A DNA stretch of 64,000 nt from Amycolatopsis rifamycinica (GTDB lineage Bacteria; Actinomycetota; Actinomycetes; Mycobacteriales; Pseudonocardiaceae). Where the stretch lies: positions 114,223 through 178,222 of the forward strand of contig NZ_JMQI01000039.1 in the NCBI RefSeq assembly GCF_000695625.1, read 5' to 3'. Under the pieces are notes generated by a model. It ran no database searches and was not told the DNA's origin. It saw only the letters and a program-made list of their open reading frames with translations. Made by a program: the position numbers and the translations under genes. Shown here piece after piece: positions 14,451 through 22,570 of this stretch (within the stretch, counting starts at the first letter, position 1; every line of letters begins with the position of its first letter).

Positions 14451-16468
14451 GCGAGGAAGAACCGGCGGAAAAGCCGCCCGAGGCGACGGCGCCCGCGCCC
14501 GGCGACGACTACACCGAACAGCTCGCGGGCGCGGTCAACCAGTTCAACGGCCCGATCTACGCCGACGGCGCCCAGTTCGGCATCGGCCCGCGGCGGCCGG
14601 CGCGCGTCAAGGCCGCGGCCGGCAAGCTCGACGACGCCGACATCCGGGCCGAGCTGAGCCACTACGTCACGCCCGACTGCTACGACACGGCGCTCGGCGC
14701 GCTGCGCAAGGACCACGTCGTCAGCCTGCACGGCGACCGGGGGACCGGGAAGCGGGCCGGGGCGATCGCGCTGCTGCGCGAGGTCACCGACGGGCCGCTG
14801 TACCTGCTCTCCCCGATGAACCGGCTGAAGAGCCTGGCCGAACGCGACTACCCGGCCGGCAGCGGCTACATCATCACCGACCGCATCGCGGAGCGGAAAG
14901 CCGCCGACGACGACTTCACGTGGCGGACGGTCCGCGACCGCGTGCGCGATCAGGGGGCCCACCTCGTCGTCACCACCACCACACCGGCCCACCCCGGCGA
15001 AGTCGACGCCGTGGCGCAGGTGCGCTGGGAACCACCCGACCCGCGCCGGGTGCTGCGCGCCAGGCTCGGCGGCATCGAGGACGCCGGCCACGTCATCGAC
15101 CAGATCTTGCGCGCCTGGCCCGACGGCGGGAAGCTGACCGATCTCGTCGCCGTCGCGGCCGACATCACCGACGGGATGACGGTCGGCGAGGCGCTGCCCA
15201 AACTGGACGCGTTCCTCCACGACCGGGTCCGGGCCTGGTTCGACGAAGAGCGGGACGAACGGGACTTCCTGGCCGCCACCGCACTGGCCTTCCTCGACGG
15301 CACCCGGCAACGGACCTTCGAGTCGGCGCTGGGAAAGCTGGAGGCGAAGCTCGCCGAGTCGGTGGTGGGCGGCGAGCCGGACCCCGTCGAGCGCCCGCGG
15401 CCCGAACTGCTGCGACGGCACCGGCTCAAGCTCTACGCGCACGACAGCCTGATCAAGGTGGAGCGGGCCGGCTCGGACGGCGTCGCCCGGCACTGTCCCC
15501 GGTTCCGGGAGCCGGGGTACCGCCGGTTCGTGCTCGCCGAGCTGTGGAGCCGCGAAGAAGCGCCGTTCTGGGACGGCGTCTCCGCGTGGCTCGACGAAGT
15601 GATGCCGGAGGAGGGCCTGCGGGTCGCCGCCGGGCTCGCCGAACTCGCGCGGTACGCCTTCGACGAGGTCGACGACATCCTGGCGCCGTGGGCCGACGGG
15701 AAGCGCGGCTGGCCGGGCCAGACCACCGCGACCCACGTGCTGTGGCTGCTGAGCTACGACGACGCCCTCGCCCCGGAGGCGCTCCAGCTGGCGGCGCAGT
15801 GGGCCGGGCGCGGCACCCCGGCCGAACGGTGGACGGGTGCGGTCGCGCTGAGCGGCGAGCTCGGCGCCCGCTACCCGCACGAAGCGGCCAACCGACTCTG
15901 GCAGCTCATCCTGCAGAGCCACACGGTCACGGGCGACGCGCACGTCGCTCTGGCCGCCCTGTTCGTCACGCTGACCCGGCGCACCGAAGACGCCGGGGTC
16001 GTCTTGACGCTGCTCGACGGGAAGGCGCGGCGGCTGGGCAACCCGGGCACCAAACCCGAGTACGTCCGGGCGGCCACGCGGGCGATCCTCGCCGTGCTCG
16101 CCGCGCGCGACCGGATCTCCGGCCGGCACGTCGCCACCGCCTACCTCTGCCGCACCGGCGACCGGACCGCGCCCGTCCAAGGGCGGCTGTGGGCGACGGT
16201 GCTGCGCAACCGGCCGACGCGCAAACGGGCGCTGACCGTCCTGCGGGCGGCGCTGGACGACCTCAAGCACCTCTGCGACGACCCGATCGCCGTCGCGACT
16301 TCGCTCGGGCGGGCCATCTCGATGGCCCTGCCCGCCGGCGAAGCCGAGCTCCTCCGCGCGGACTTCGCCGCGTTGGAGGCCCGCACGCACAAGGACAGTT
16401 CCCCGCTGGTCGAGCACCTGCTCGCCGCGATCGCCCACCTGCACCGAGAGGCTGCCGCACTGCGATGA
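14447..16468 (+). CDS. STAND/AAA-like P-loop ATPase with N-terminal homotypic motif and helical C-terminus
   Basis: A 673-aa protein. Residues 34-46 (NGPIYADGAQFGI) match the C-terminal motif of the upstream cyclase-like protein at 7 of 13 positions. A P-loop follows at 96-103 (GDRGTGKR; Arg replaces the usual Ser/Thr after Lys), with a Walker B-like YIITD ending at Asp145 and a sensor-like VVTTTT strand. The second half (about 300-673) is Ala/Leu-rich and helical, as in HEAT/TPR-like repeat regions of signalling NTPases. The ATG at 14447 overlaps the preceding stop. The frame is open back to 13613, but that stretch runs antiphase through the cyclase gene. The likely role is a nucleotide-driven switch that recruits the cyclase by motif pairing. 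Confidence 0.75.
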   Translation: MSEEEPAEKPPEATAPAPGDDYTEQLAGAVNQFNGPIYADGAQFGIGPRRPARVKAAAGKLDDADIRAELSHYVTPDCYDTALGALRKDHVVSLHGDRGTGKRAGAIALLREVTDGPLYLLSPMNRLKSLAERDYPAGSGYIITDRIAERKAADDDFTWRTVRDRVRDQGAHLVVTTTTPAHPGEVDAVAQVRWEPPDPRRVLRARLGGIEDAGHVIDQILRAWPDGGKLTDLVAVAADITDGMTVGEALPKLDAFLHDRVRAWFDEERDERDFLAATALAFLDGTRQRTFESALGKLEAKLAESVVGGEPDPVERPRPELLRRHRLKLYAHDSLIKVERAGSDGVARHCPRFREPGYRRFVLAELWSREEAPFWDGVSAWLDEVMPEEGLRVAAGLAELARYAFDEVDDILAPWADGKRGWPGQTTATHVLWLLSYDDALAPEALQLAAQWAGRGTPAERWTGAVALSGELGARYPHEAANRLWQLILQSHTVTGDAHVALAALFVTLTRRTEDAGVVLTLLDGKARRLGNPGTKPEYVRAATRAILAVLAARDRISGRHVATAYLCRTGDRTAPVQGRLWATVLRNRPTRKRALTVLRAALDDLKHLCDDPIAVATSLGRAISMALPAGEAELLRADFAALEARTHKDSSPLVEHLLAAIAHLHREAAALR

Positions 16469-17856
16469 CCGAGCCCTACCCGATCGTCGAACAACGACCA
16501 CTGGACCCCGCCCAGACCAAGGGGAAGTTCTTCTGGCGCAAGGAATACCGCGAACACGGCGAACTGCCGAGGCCGAACGCGCACCAGGTCTTCGTCTACC
16601 GCGTCGACGGCGAGTACGTCCTCGACAGCGCCCAGCGGCGCCTGGACGAGGAGCAGGTCGTCCGCGCCACCCACGTCAGCCTGGTGGACCTGACCCGCGA
16701 CGCCGAAGTGCTCGTCGAGCTGGCCATCCCGTCCGCCGAAGCCGACGACTTCACCATGCGCGTCACGTTCGTCTGCACCGTCACCAACGCCGTCAGCGTC
16801 GTGCGCGAGGGGCGGGGCGACGCCCAGACGCTGTTGCGGGCCTACCTCAAGAGCCACCACCGGATCTTCGAGCTGGGCCTGGAGTACCGGCTCGGGCAGA
16901 TCAACGAAGTCCGCCGGGACGTCAACGCCCAGGTGAAGGCGTTCACCACGCTCAAGCCGCCGGTGATCTCCGGCATCGCCGTCGAGCTGCGCAGCGTCGA
17001 GGTGCTGACGCCGGACGAGTACCGGCAGCTGATGGGGAACCGCCGCTCCATCGAGTACCAGCACGTGCTGGACACGACGCAGCAGCGGCTCGAGCACTCG
17101 CTGACCAAGGAGCGCCAGCACAACGACCAGTACCTCGAGCGCGACCGCACCGGGCACGACCACCGGCTGAGCACCGAGCGGCAGGCGCACGAGCAGCAGC
17201 TGGAGTGGGACCGCGTCCACCACTCCGGGGTCGTCGGGATCGAGCAGCAGCGGTACGAGCTCGACCGGCTGGCCGACCGGAAGGCATTCGACCGGCACCA
17301 GCGCGGGCAGGACCGCGAGGAGATGACCGCGCTGGCCGAGATCATCCGCAACAACCCGGACAGCGCGCTGGCCAACGCGTACGTGGCCGGCTCGCTGGAC
17401 GCGTCCGAGATGGCCGAGCGGCTGCTCGTCGAGAACCGCTACCGCGGCGAGATCGAGCGCACCGAGCGGCAGGCCGCGTTCGACCGCCGTCACGAAGAGC
17501 GGCTCTACGAGATCGAGCGCCGGAACGAGGAGCGCCGCTGGAACCGCGAGCAGTACCGCGAGGAACGCAAATGGCGGCGCGAGGACCACGGCCTGGCCCG
17601 CGCGGAGACCCGGCGCAGGGAGGAGATCACCCTCGAGGTGATCCGGGAGCTCGGCAAGCACGGCTACCTCGACATGACGAACCTCGACCCGAACACGCTG
17701 ATCACCAAGCTGACCGGAGCCGAGCCGCGTGAGCAGCTCGAGGGCGGCGGCGCGACGGCGCCGGCCGCGGACGGCCGGCCGTCGCCCGCTCCGCGGGCCG
17801 GCCTGGACGAAACCGAAGACGACGACACCGGGGTGAGGGAAGAGGATGTCAGTTGA
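16465..17856 (+). CDS. SPFH/Band-7-like protein with long coiled coil
   Basis: A 463-aa protein of unknown function. The first about 190 residues form an alpha/beta domain, with a region (MRVTFVCTVTNAVSVVREG, then PPVISGIAVELRSVEVLTPDEY) that resembles Band-7/SPFH scaffold domains. Residues about 200-410 are extremely rich in Arg, Glu, Gln and His and should form a long coiled coil (repeated ER, RR and EER segments). The C-terminal about 50 residues are acidic and disordered. No signal peptide or clear membrane segment is seen. It overlaps the ATPase gene by 4 nt and the membrane-protein gene by 11 nt. It may act as a scaffold linking the soluble signalling proteins to the membrane partner; this is inference. 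Confidence 0.7.
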   Translation: MTEPYPIVEQRPLDPAQTKGKFFWRKEYREHGELPRPNAHQVFVYRVDGEYVLDSAQRRLDEEQVVRATHVSLVDLTRDAEVLVELAIPSAEADDFTMRVTFVCTVTNAVSVVREGRGDAQTLLRAYLKSHHRIFELGLEYRLGQINEVRRDVNAQVKAFTTLKPPVISGIAVELRSVEVLTPDEYRQLMGNRRSIEYQHVLDTTQQRLEHSLTKERQHNDQYLERDRTGHDHRLSTERQAHEQQLEWDRVHHSGVVGIEQQRYELDRLADRKAFDRHQRGQDREEMTALAEIIRNNPDSALANAYVAGSLDASEMAERLLVENRYRGEIERTERQAAFDRRHEERLYEIERRNEERRWNREQYREERKWRREDHGLARAETRRREEITLEVIRELGKHGYLDMTNLDPNTLITKLTGAEPREQLEGGGATAPAADGRPSPAPRAGLDETEDDDTGVREEDVS

Positions 17857-19186
17857 GACCGAGGCGCCCACGCGGGGCGCCCTGCCTCCGGACGTCCCGC
17901 TGGGGACCTACCGGCCGGTGGACCCGCACCGCGGGCTCGGCAGGCGGCTGCGGGCACTGGCCGGGATCCGCGAGGAGATCCTCGACTGGGTGCCGGAAGA
18001 ACGGCCGCGCTACACGCGGCTCGGCGCCATCATCTTCAACACCGGCCTGCTCGCCGGGGTGTCGCTGCTGGTGGCGCTGGCCGGCATGGTCGCCGTGCCG
18101 TGGATCCTGCTGCTGCCGGCCGCGGCGCTCTGGGCCTACGTCATCATCAGCTTCGACGGCTGGCTGATCGCCAGCACGCACGGCATGCTCGGCGCGGGCA
18201 AGGCCCGGGTGTTCCTGCCCCGGCTGGTGATCTCGCTGCTCATGGGGGCCGTCATCGCGGAACCGCTGCTGCTGTGGATCTTCCAGCCGGCCATCCACAA
18301 GGAGGTCCTCGACGGCCGGCAGCACGAACTGTCCTCCTACGAGAGCCAGTACCGGAACTGCAACCCCGCGGGTGCGCCGGCGCTGCAGACCCCCGGGTGC
18401 GCCGAGTTCCAGCTGACCATCGCGAACTCGCCCGACGCGGCACAGCAGGAGCTGGAGAAGGCCGTCAAGAACCGCGACGCGGCGAAGGCGGAGTACGACA
18501 CCCTCTACGCCAAGTGGGACGGGCTGGAGAAGCTGGCACGCGGGGAATGCAGCGGCTCGGCGGGCGAAGGGCTCACCGGAGTGGCGGGCGACGGTCCGGA
18601 ATGCGACCGGAACCGCGACGTGGCGGACCGCTTCCGCACCGACAACCAGCTGGAGAAGCGGCAGGCCGACCTCACCGCGGCCAACGCGAACATCGACGGG
18701 CTGACCGCGAAGCTGGGCAGCGCCCAGCAGACCGCCGGACAGCAGATCAGCGCGGCCATCAAGGCGAAGGTCGATTCGATGCGCGAGCACCAGGGCGTGA
18801 TCGGCATTCTCGACGAGGACGAAGCGCTCGGCCGGCTGTCCGACCGCAGCACGATGGTGTTCGCGGCCGAGTGGCTCGTGCGGCTGCTGCTGATCGCGAT
18901 CGACTGCATGCCGGTGCTGACGAAGCTGATGAGCGGCTCGACGGCCTACGACGTGCTCGTCTCGCGGCAGGTCGAGGTCGCGCGCCGGCTGCACGACAAG
19001 CACGTCACGCTGCGGGAGCGGCAGGACACCGCGGACAACGACGTCTGGCTGCAGCGGACGGAGTACAACCTGCGGACGCGGATCGACAGCATCGAGGAGG
19101 CCGACCGTTCGGCCCGGGCACGCCGGGAGTCGGACCTGGACGCCGAGATCGACCGGCTGGCCGCGAAGCTGCGCAACCAGCAGTAG
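17846..19186 (+). CDS. DUF4407-family membrane protein
   Basis: A 446-aa integral membrane protein matching DUF4407 in layout. An REEILDWVPEERPRYTRLG lead-in is followed by three hydrophobic helices (about 60-80, 83-104, 124-147). A long helical, coiled-coil-prone segment follows with four cysteines near NCNPAG, TPGCAE, GECSG and PECDRN, then a fourth hydrophobic helix (about 335-356) and a cytoplasmic charged tail. The cysteines between helices 3 and 4 suggest an extracytoplasmic loop stabilised by disulfides. It is the last gene of the overlapping four-gene set and is followed by a hairpin. Its function is unknown; it is a plausible membrane effector or anchor of the system. Confidence 0.8.
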   Translation: MSVETEAPTRGALPPDVPLGTYRPVDPHRGLGRRLRALAGIREEILDWVPEERPRYTRLGAIIFNTGLLAGVSLLVALAGMVAVPWILLLPAAALWAYVIISFDGWLIASTHGMLGAGKARVFLPRLVISLLMGAVIAEPLLLWIFQPAIHKEVLDGRQHELSSYESQYRNCNPAGAPALQTPGCAEFQLTIANSPDAAQQELEKAVKNRDAAKAEYDTLYAKWDGLEKLARGECSGSAGEGLTGVAGDGPECDRNRDVADRFRTDNQLEKRQADLTAANANIDGLTAKLGSAQQTAGQQISAAIKAKVDSMREHQGVIGILDEDEALGRLSDRSTMVFAAEWLVRLLLIAIDCMPVLTKLMSGSTAYDVLVSRQVEVARRLHDKHVTLRERQDTADNDVWLQRTEYNLRTRIDSIEEADRSARARRESDLDAEIDRLAAKLRNQQ

Positions 19187-19201
19187 CGAAGTGCCCGCCG
19201 T

Positions 19202-19231
19202 GGGGGGCACTTTCACGTGAAAGTGCCCCCC
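19202..19231. terminator. terminator-like palindrome after the four-gene operon
   Basis: A perfect 15-bp palindrome (19202-19216 with 19217-19231) lies 15 nt after the DUF4407 stop. It is GC-rich at the base and has an ACTTT/AAAGT segment in the middle. It most likely ends the operon; the RNA loop would open to about 4 nt. Confidence 0.6.
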
Positions 19232-19314
19232 CACCTCTTACGGCACCCGCGGCCCGCACCGGGCGGCTCGGCCGCCGTCCGGCGGATCCGGGCGCTCCCG
19301 GGCACCATGAAGGC

Positions 19315-19539
19315 ATGACGCCCGTCACGAAGCGCCTCACGGTGGTCGCCGTCGTGCTGATCACCGCGGGCGCGATCCTGCTGTCGGTCGGCGCGATCGG
19401 CTTCCGGGCGACGTCGGATCAGCCGGACGCCAACATCGGGGCGGGGTTCGCCCTGCTGGCCGGGCCGTACGTGGTCGGTCTCGGGCTGGTGTTCGCGTTG
19501 TCGGCGGCCCTGACCCACCTCACGACGCGTCGCCGCTGA
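19315..19539 (+). CDS. small two-helix membrane protein, hypothetical
   Basis: A 74-aa protein with two hydrophobic segments (about 8-29 and 42-66) separated by a short polar loop and ending in RRR. The ATG at 19315 begins MTPVTKRLTVVAVV; the AAGG before it is too close to be a strong ribosome-binding site, so the start is uncertain. The 3' end overlaps, tail to tail, 20 nt of the next minus-strand gene. No family was recognised. Confidence 0.55.
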   Translation: MTPVTKRLTVVAVVLITAGAILLSVGAIGFRATSDQPDANIGAGFALLAGPYVVGLGLVFALSAALTHLTTRRR

Positions 19540-20131
19540 GGTTCCACAGCGCGGCGGGCAGGTGATCGGCCAGGTCGGCGAGGTACCGGGCTTCGGTGGT
19601 GAGGTTCTGCCGCGTCGCGCGGCCCGGGCCCCAGGTCCGCGCGGCGCCGTTCTCGACGACGACCTCCCGCTGCCCGAACCGCGGGTTCGCCGCCAGCCAG
19701 CGGGCCAGCTCCGCGTCCAGCGCCGAGTCCGGCGGGAGGGTCGGCATGGACACCGGCCGGCCGGGGACGATCCGCAGCTCCGGGCCCGGCGGCACGCGCA
19801 CCTGCGTCACGTGGAGGTCGCGGAAGTGGATGTGGTCGTCGAAGTGCCGGTACGACTCGCGCGTGTCGATCCCCAGCACCGGCCGGTCGCCGAGGCGGAA
19901 CTCCACCCAGGGATCTTCCGGTGCCCCGGTCAGTGGTCGCCCGGTCGGGTGAAACACGCCGAACGACGGCACCCGGTCGCCGCCGCCGAACGTGCCGCCC
20001 CGCTCGGCCGCGAACGCCTTGAACCAGTGGCCCGCACGGCTCGCGGCGGCCGTCCGCTGCGACCGCCACCAGATCGCGGCGGCCACCGCGGCCACGACCA
20101 CGAGGACGCCGATCGTGAAGAGCGTCTGCAT
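19520..20131 (-). CDS. membrane-anchored hypothetical protein
   Basis: A 203-aa protein with one N-terminal transmembrane anchor (about residues 4-22, LFTIGVLVVVAAVAAAIWW), then a soluble domain of about 180 residues. It lies 2 nt after the WXG-like protein gene and is probably co-transcribed with it. The ATG at 20131 directly follows that stop, so translational coupling is likely. I do not recognise the domain. As the last gene of a type VII-substrate cassette it could be an accessory or immunity protein; no motif proves this. Confidence 0.65.
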   Translation of the reverse strand: MQTLFTIGVLVVVAAVAAAIWWRSQRTAAASRAGHWFKAFAAERGGTFGGGDRVPSFGVFHPTGRPLTGAPEDPWVEFRLGDRPVLGIDTRESYRHFDDHIHFRDLHVTQVRVPPGPELRIVPGRPVSMPTLPPDSALDAELARWLAANPRFGQREVVVENGAARTWGPGRATRQNLTTEARYLADLADHLPAALWNLSGDAS

Positions 20132-20133
20132 CG

Positions 20134-21360
20134 TCAGAAGTCCAGGTCCTCGCGGGTTTCCTCGACGGACTGGTCGCGGCCCGTCCCGTCGTAGCCGCTC
20201 GCCTTCTTGGCGTTCTTGACGTGGCTGTTGAGCTTGCCGAGGTGGTCGTTCACCGTCTTGGCCGGGTTGTCGCCGGGGTTGGCCGGGTTGTAGCCGAGGA
20301 CCCCCTTGATCGCCGCTTCGCCACCCTTCTTCAGCGCTTCGGTGGCACCGGCCCTGAGCATCGTCTTCCGGTAGTCGACCTTGCCCGCGGCGTCGAGCAC
20401 CGGGTTCTCGAAGGCCGTGGCCCACCGCTTGCCGATCATGCCCTTGTCGCCGACGGCCTTCTGGAGGAGGTCCTTGCCCTCGTTCTCCCGCGCGATCTTC
20501 GTGAGCGACTTGCCCAGCGTCGTCGAGGCGAACTTCTGCTGCAGCTTGCGCAGCCAGTCGAGCACCTTCTGCAGGAGCTCGCGCAGCTTGTTCACCTTCT
20601 GGGTCGTCTTCGCGGTCGTCTGGGCCGCCTTGACCTCGGTCACCGGGGCGGCGGCGGACAGCGAAGCGCCGCACGTCGGCACCGCGGCGGCCAGCGCCGG
20701 CACCCACAGCAGGATCAGCCAGGTCACGAACTCGGTGAGGATGGCCTTGACGAGGTCCTCGACGAAGCTCATCAGCATGCTGTTGAGCTGCAGCATCCGG
20801 GCCAGGTCGCCGGACTTCCCGGCGACGCCCTCGATGCCGTGCGCGAACTCGCCCAGCGCCGTCTTCGCCGCGTTGCTCGCGTCGCCCTCCCAGCTCTTGA
20901 GGGACTCGTCGGCCACCTCGGCGAAGTTCTTGGCCAGCTCGTCCAGCCCGGTGGCGATCGCCCCGAAGTTCTCCGCGGCGACGCCGAGCGCCGGGCCGTC
21001 GCCGCTGACGAAGTGGATCGCGTCCTGGATCGGCTGGACGGCGTTGACCAGGAAGTTCAGCCCCTGCCCGACCAGCCAGCCGAGCGGGTCGGTCGCGATG
21101 TCGGTGATCGTGCTCGAACTCGACTGGATGAAGCTCGCGGTGTCGGTCGCGATCGTGCCGAGCGCGAGGGTGATGTCCGCGCCGTCGGGCTGCGGCGCGA
21201 AGACGGCCTTCGTCACCGAGACCGCGTTCTTGCCGACGGTGACCGCGCTCCCGGCGAACGGCGTCGCCTTGATCGCGTTGTCGACGTTGACCCCCAGCAC
21301 GGTTTTCGGGTCGTCGGGCTTGACGGTGATCCCGCTCGCGACGTCTTCGACCTCTGCCAT
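20134..21360 (-). CDS. WXG-like type VII secretion substrate, long form
   Basis: A 408-aa protein. After an N-terminal region with PDDPKTVLGVNVDNAI, a helical segment carries a Trp-x-Gly turn (SWEGDASNAA, about residue 165) as in WXG100-like substrates of ESX systems. A hydrophobic segment (LILLWVPALAAAVP, about 215-240) follows, then a basic, Lys/Gln-rich helical region and an Asp/Glu-rich tail. Long WXG proteins of this build are typical of Pseudonocardiaceae. The ATG at 21360 follows an AGGGGGAA ribosome-binding site. It sits in a cassette with an EspC-like and a YbaB-type protein. A toxic C-terminal domain cannot be confirmed by eye. Confidence 0.7.
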   Translation of the reverse strand: MAEVEDVASGITVKPDDPKTVLGVNVDNAIKATPFAGSAVTVGKNAVSVTKAVFAPQPDGADITLALGTIATDTASFIQSSSSTITDIATDPLGWLVGQGLNFLVNAVQPIQDAIHFVSGDGPALGVAAENFGAIATGLDELAKNFAEVADESLKSWEGDASNAAKTALGEFAHGIEGVAGKSGDLARMLQLNSMLMSFVEDLVKAILTEFVTWLILLWVPALAAAVPTCGASLSAAAPVTEVKAAQTTAKTTQKVNKLRELLQKVLDWLRKLQQKFASTTLGKSLTKIARENEGKDLLQKAVGDKGMIGKRWATAFENPVLDAAGKVDYRKTMLRAGATEALKKGGEAAIKGVLGYNPANPGDNPAKTVNDHLGKLNSHVKNAKKASGYDGTGRDQSVEETREDLDF

Positions 21361-21371
21361 GGCGTTCCCCC

Positions 21372-21719
21372 TCAGTGCTTCGGCTTGCCCGGGCCGTCGA
21401 GGAGGGCCTCGACCTGGCCGAAGAAGGCCTTGTGGTCGTCCTCGACGCCTTGGTAGACGTTCGCCGCGTCGGTCAGCTTGGCCTGCGCCGAGGCGAGCCC
21501 GTCCGCGATCGAGGCCAGCAGCGACCGCAGTTCGCGGAGGGTGTCGTCGTAGCCGCCCTTGGTGAAGACGCCCACCACGCCCCACGACTTGTCGCCGACG
21601 TCGGCCTCGGCCACCTTCTCGGTGATCTTCGTGCCCTGGTCGCGGTACTTCCCCAGGTCGCCGACGTACTTGTGCAGCGCGTCCACCTCGACCCGGTAAC
21701 CGCCGGCTCCGTCGGGCAT
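21372..21719 (-). CDS. EspC-like type VII secretion-associated protein
   Basis: A 115-aa helical protein with the build of EspC/DUF2580-type ESX substrates: an N-terminal helix (VEVDALHKYVGDLGKY), a central turn with SWGVVGVFTKG, and a C-terminal helix containing YQGVE, which fits the YxxxD/E export motif. Its start overlaps the stop of the YbaB-type gene by one base, and the long WXG-like gene follows 11 nt downstream. The three probably form one operon in which this protein is the small partner of the long substrate. Confidence 0.7.
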   Translation of the reverse strand: MPDGAGGYRVEVDALHKYVGDLGKYRDQGTKITEKVAEADVGDKSWGVVGVFTKGGYDDTLRELRSLLASIADGLASAQAKLTDAANVYQGVEDDHKAFFGQVEALLDGPGKPKH

Positions 21720-22258
21720 CAGTCCTCCTCGTCGAACAGGTTCCGCAGGAAGCGGTCGCCGGCGCTCGGGCCGGCCGTGGGCGGCGCCGTCGGCGGATCG
21801 GCCGGGCGGAGCACCCGCTGCTCCGAGAAGTCCTCGGGCGCCGCCGGCTGCTCCGCCGTGAGTTTCGACCGCAGTTCTTCGACGGTGGTTCCGAACGCGA
21901 CGGCCTGCGTCTCGAGGACCTGCTCGACCAGGCCCAGGTCGTCGCCCATGCTCTCCTCGACGATCACGGCCTGCCGCCGCGCCGCCTCGCCGACGGCCTC
22001 CCGCAGCGTGGCGAGCAGCGTGGCCGAGAGGGCCTGCGGGCCCTTGGCCAGCGCGGCCTCGGTGAACCTGACGTCCAGGACGGCCCCGCCCGGCCCGGTG
22101 ACCACGGTGACGCCCCCGTCCGGCGACGCGGCGCTCGCCCGCAGCTCGGTCAGCTGCTGCCGCATCGCGCCCAGCCCGGCGAACCGGTCGTCGGCGTCGC
22201 GGATCCCGGCCTGGAACCGCTCGAACTCGGCCACCAGCTGCTCGAACTCGCCCGCCAT
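21719..22258 (-). CDS. YbaB/EbfC-family DNA-binding protein
   Basis: A 179-aa protein of the YbaB/EbfC nucleoid-associated family. It has an N-terminal helix (EFEQLVAEFERFQAGI), a central beta-hairpin (VTVVTGPGGAVLDVRFTEAAL) and a helix with GPQALSATLLATLREAV. The C-terminus adds a disordered Pro-rich tail that housekeeping YbaB lacks. The ATG at 22258 was chosen over an in-frame codon at 22309. YbaB-like proteins of this extended type often sit next to WXG/EspC genes in actinobacteria, as here. Confidence 0.78.
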   Translation of the reverse strand: MAGEFEQLVAEFERFQAGIRDADDRFAGLGAMRQQLTELRASAASPDGGVTVVTGPGGAVLDVRFTEAALAKGPQALSATLLATLREAVGEAARRQAVIVEESMGDDLGLVEQVLETQAVAFGTTVEELRSKLTAEQPAAPEDFSEQRVLRPADPPTAPPTAGPSAGDRFLRNLFDEED

Positions 22259-22414
22259 GCCCCCGCCTCTCCGTGTCGTGGTGCACCCATCGTGACCCTT
22301 CGGCCGCACTGTGACGCACGGAACGGCCGATCCGATCCCACTGCATCACCCGACCGGGTAATGGGTAGGTTCGGCCGAGAGGGAAGCAGGGGGACAACGC
22401 GCGAGGAGTGTGTG

Positions 22415-22570
22415 ATGACCAGCACCGACGGGACGGGAAGCCCGGCCGAAGAACCGAAGTCGACGGGCAGCCACGCGGCTCCCGAGGGCGCCGGCGTGCA
22501 CCCGCTGATCGACCTGTCCCGCGACCCGAACCCCGGCAAGCCGGACCACGCGAAGCCCGACGAGGACTGA
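22415..22570 (+). CDS. small acidic/polar hypothetical protein
   Basis: A 51-aa protein, disordered, rich in Pro, Gly, Asp and Glu (MTSTDGTGSPAEEPKS...). A good GCGAGGAG ribosome-binding site lies 7 nt before the ATG. The stop is followed by hairpins that could end the transcript. No family was recognised. The codons look used, so I call it as a probable gene. Confidence 0.5.
   Translation: MTSTDGTGSPAEEPKSTGSHAAPEGAGVHPLIDLSRDPNPGKPDHAKPDED

Noticed and set aside
19202..19231. Phage attachment site
   Set aside because: The palindrome is better explained as a terminator; there is no integrase or tRNA nearby.
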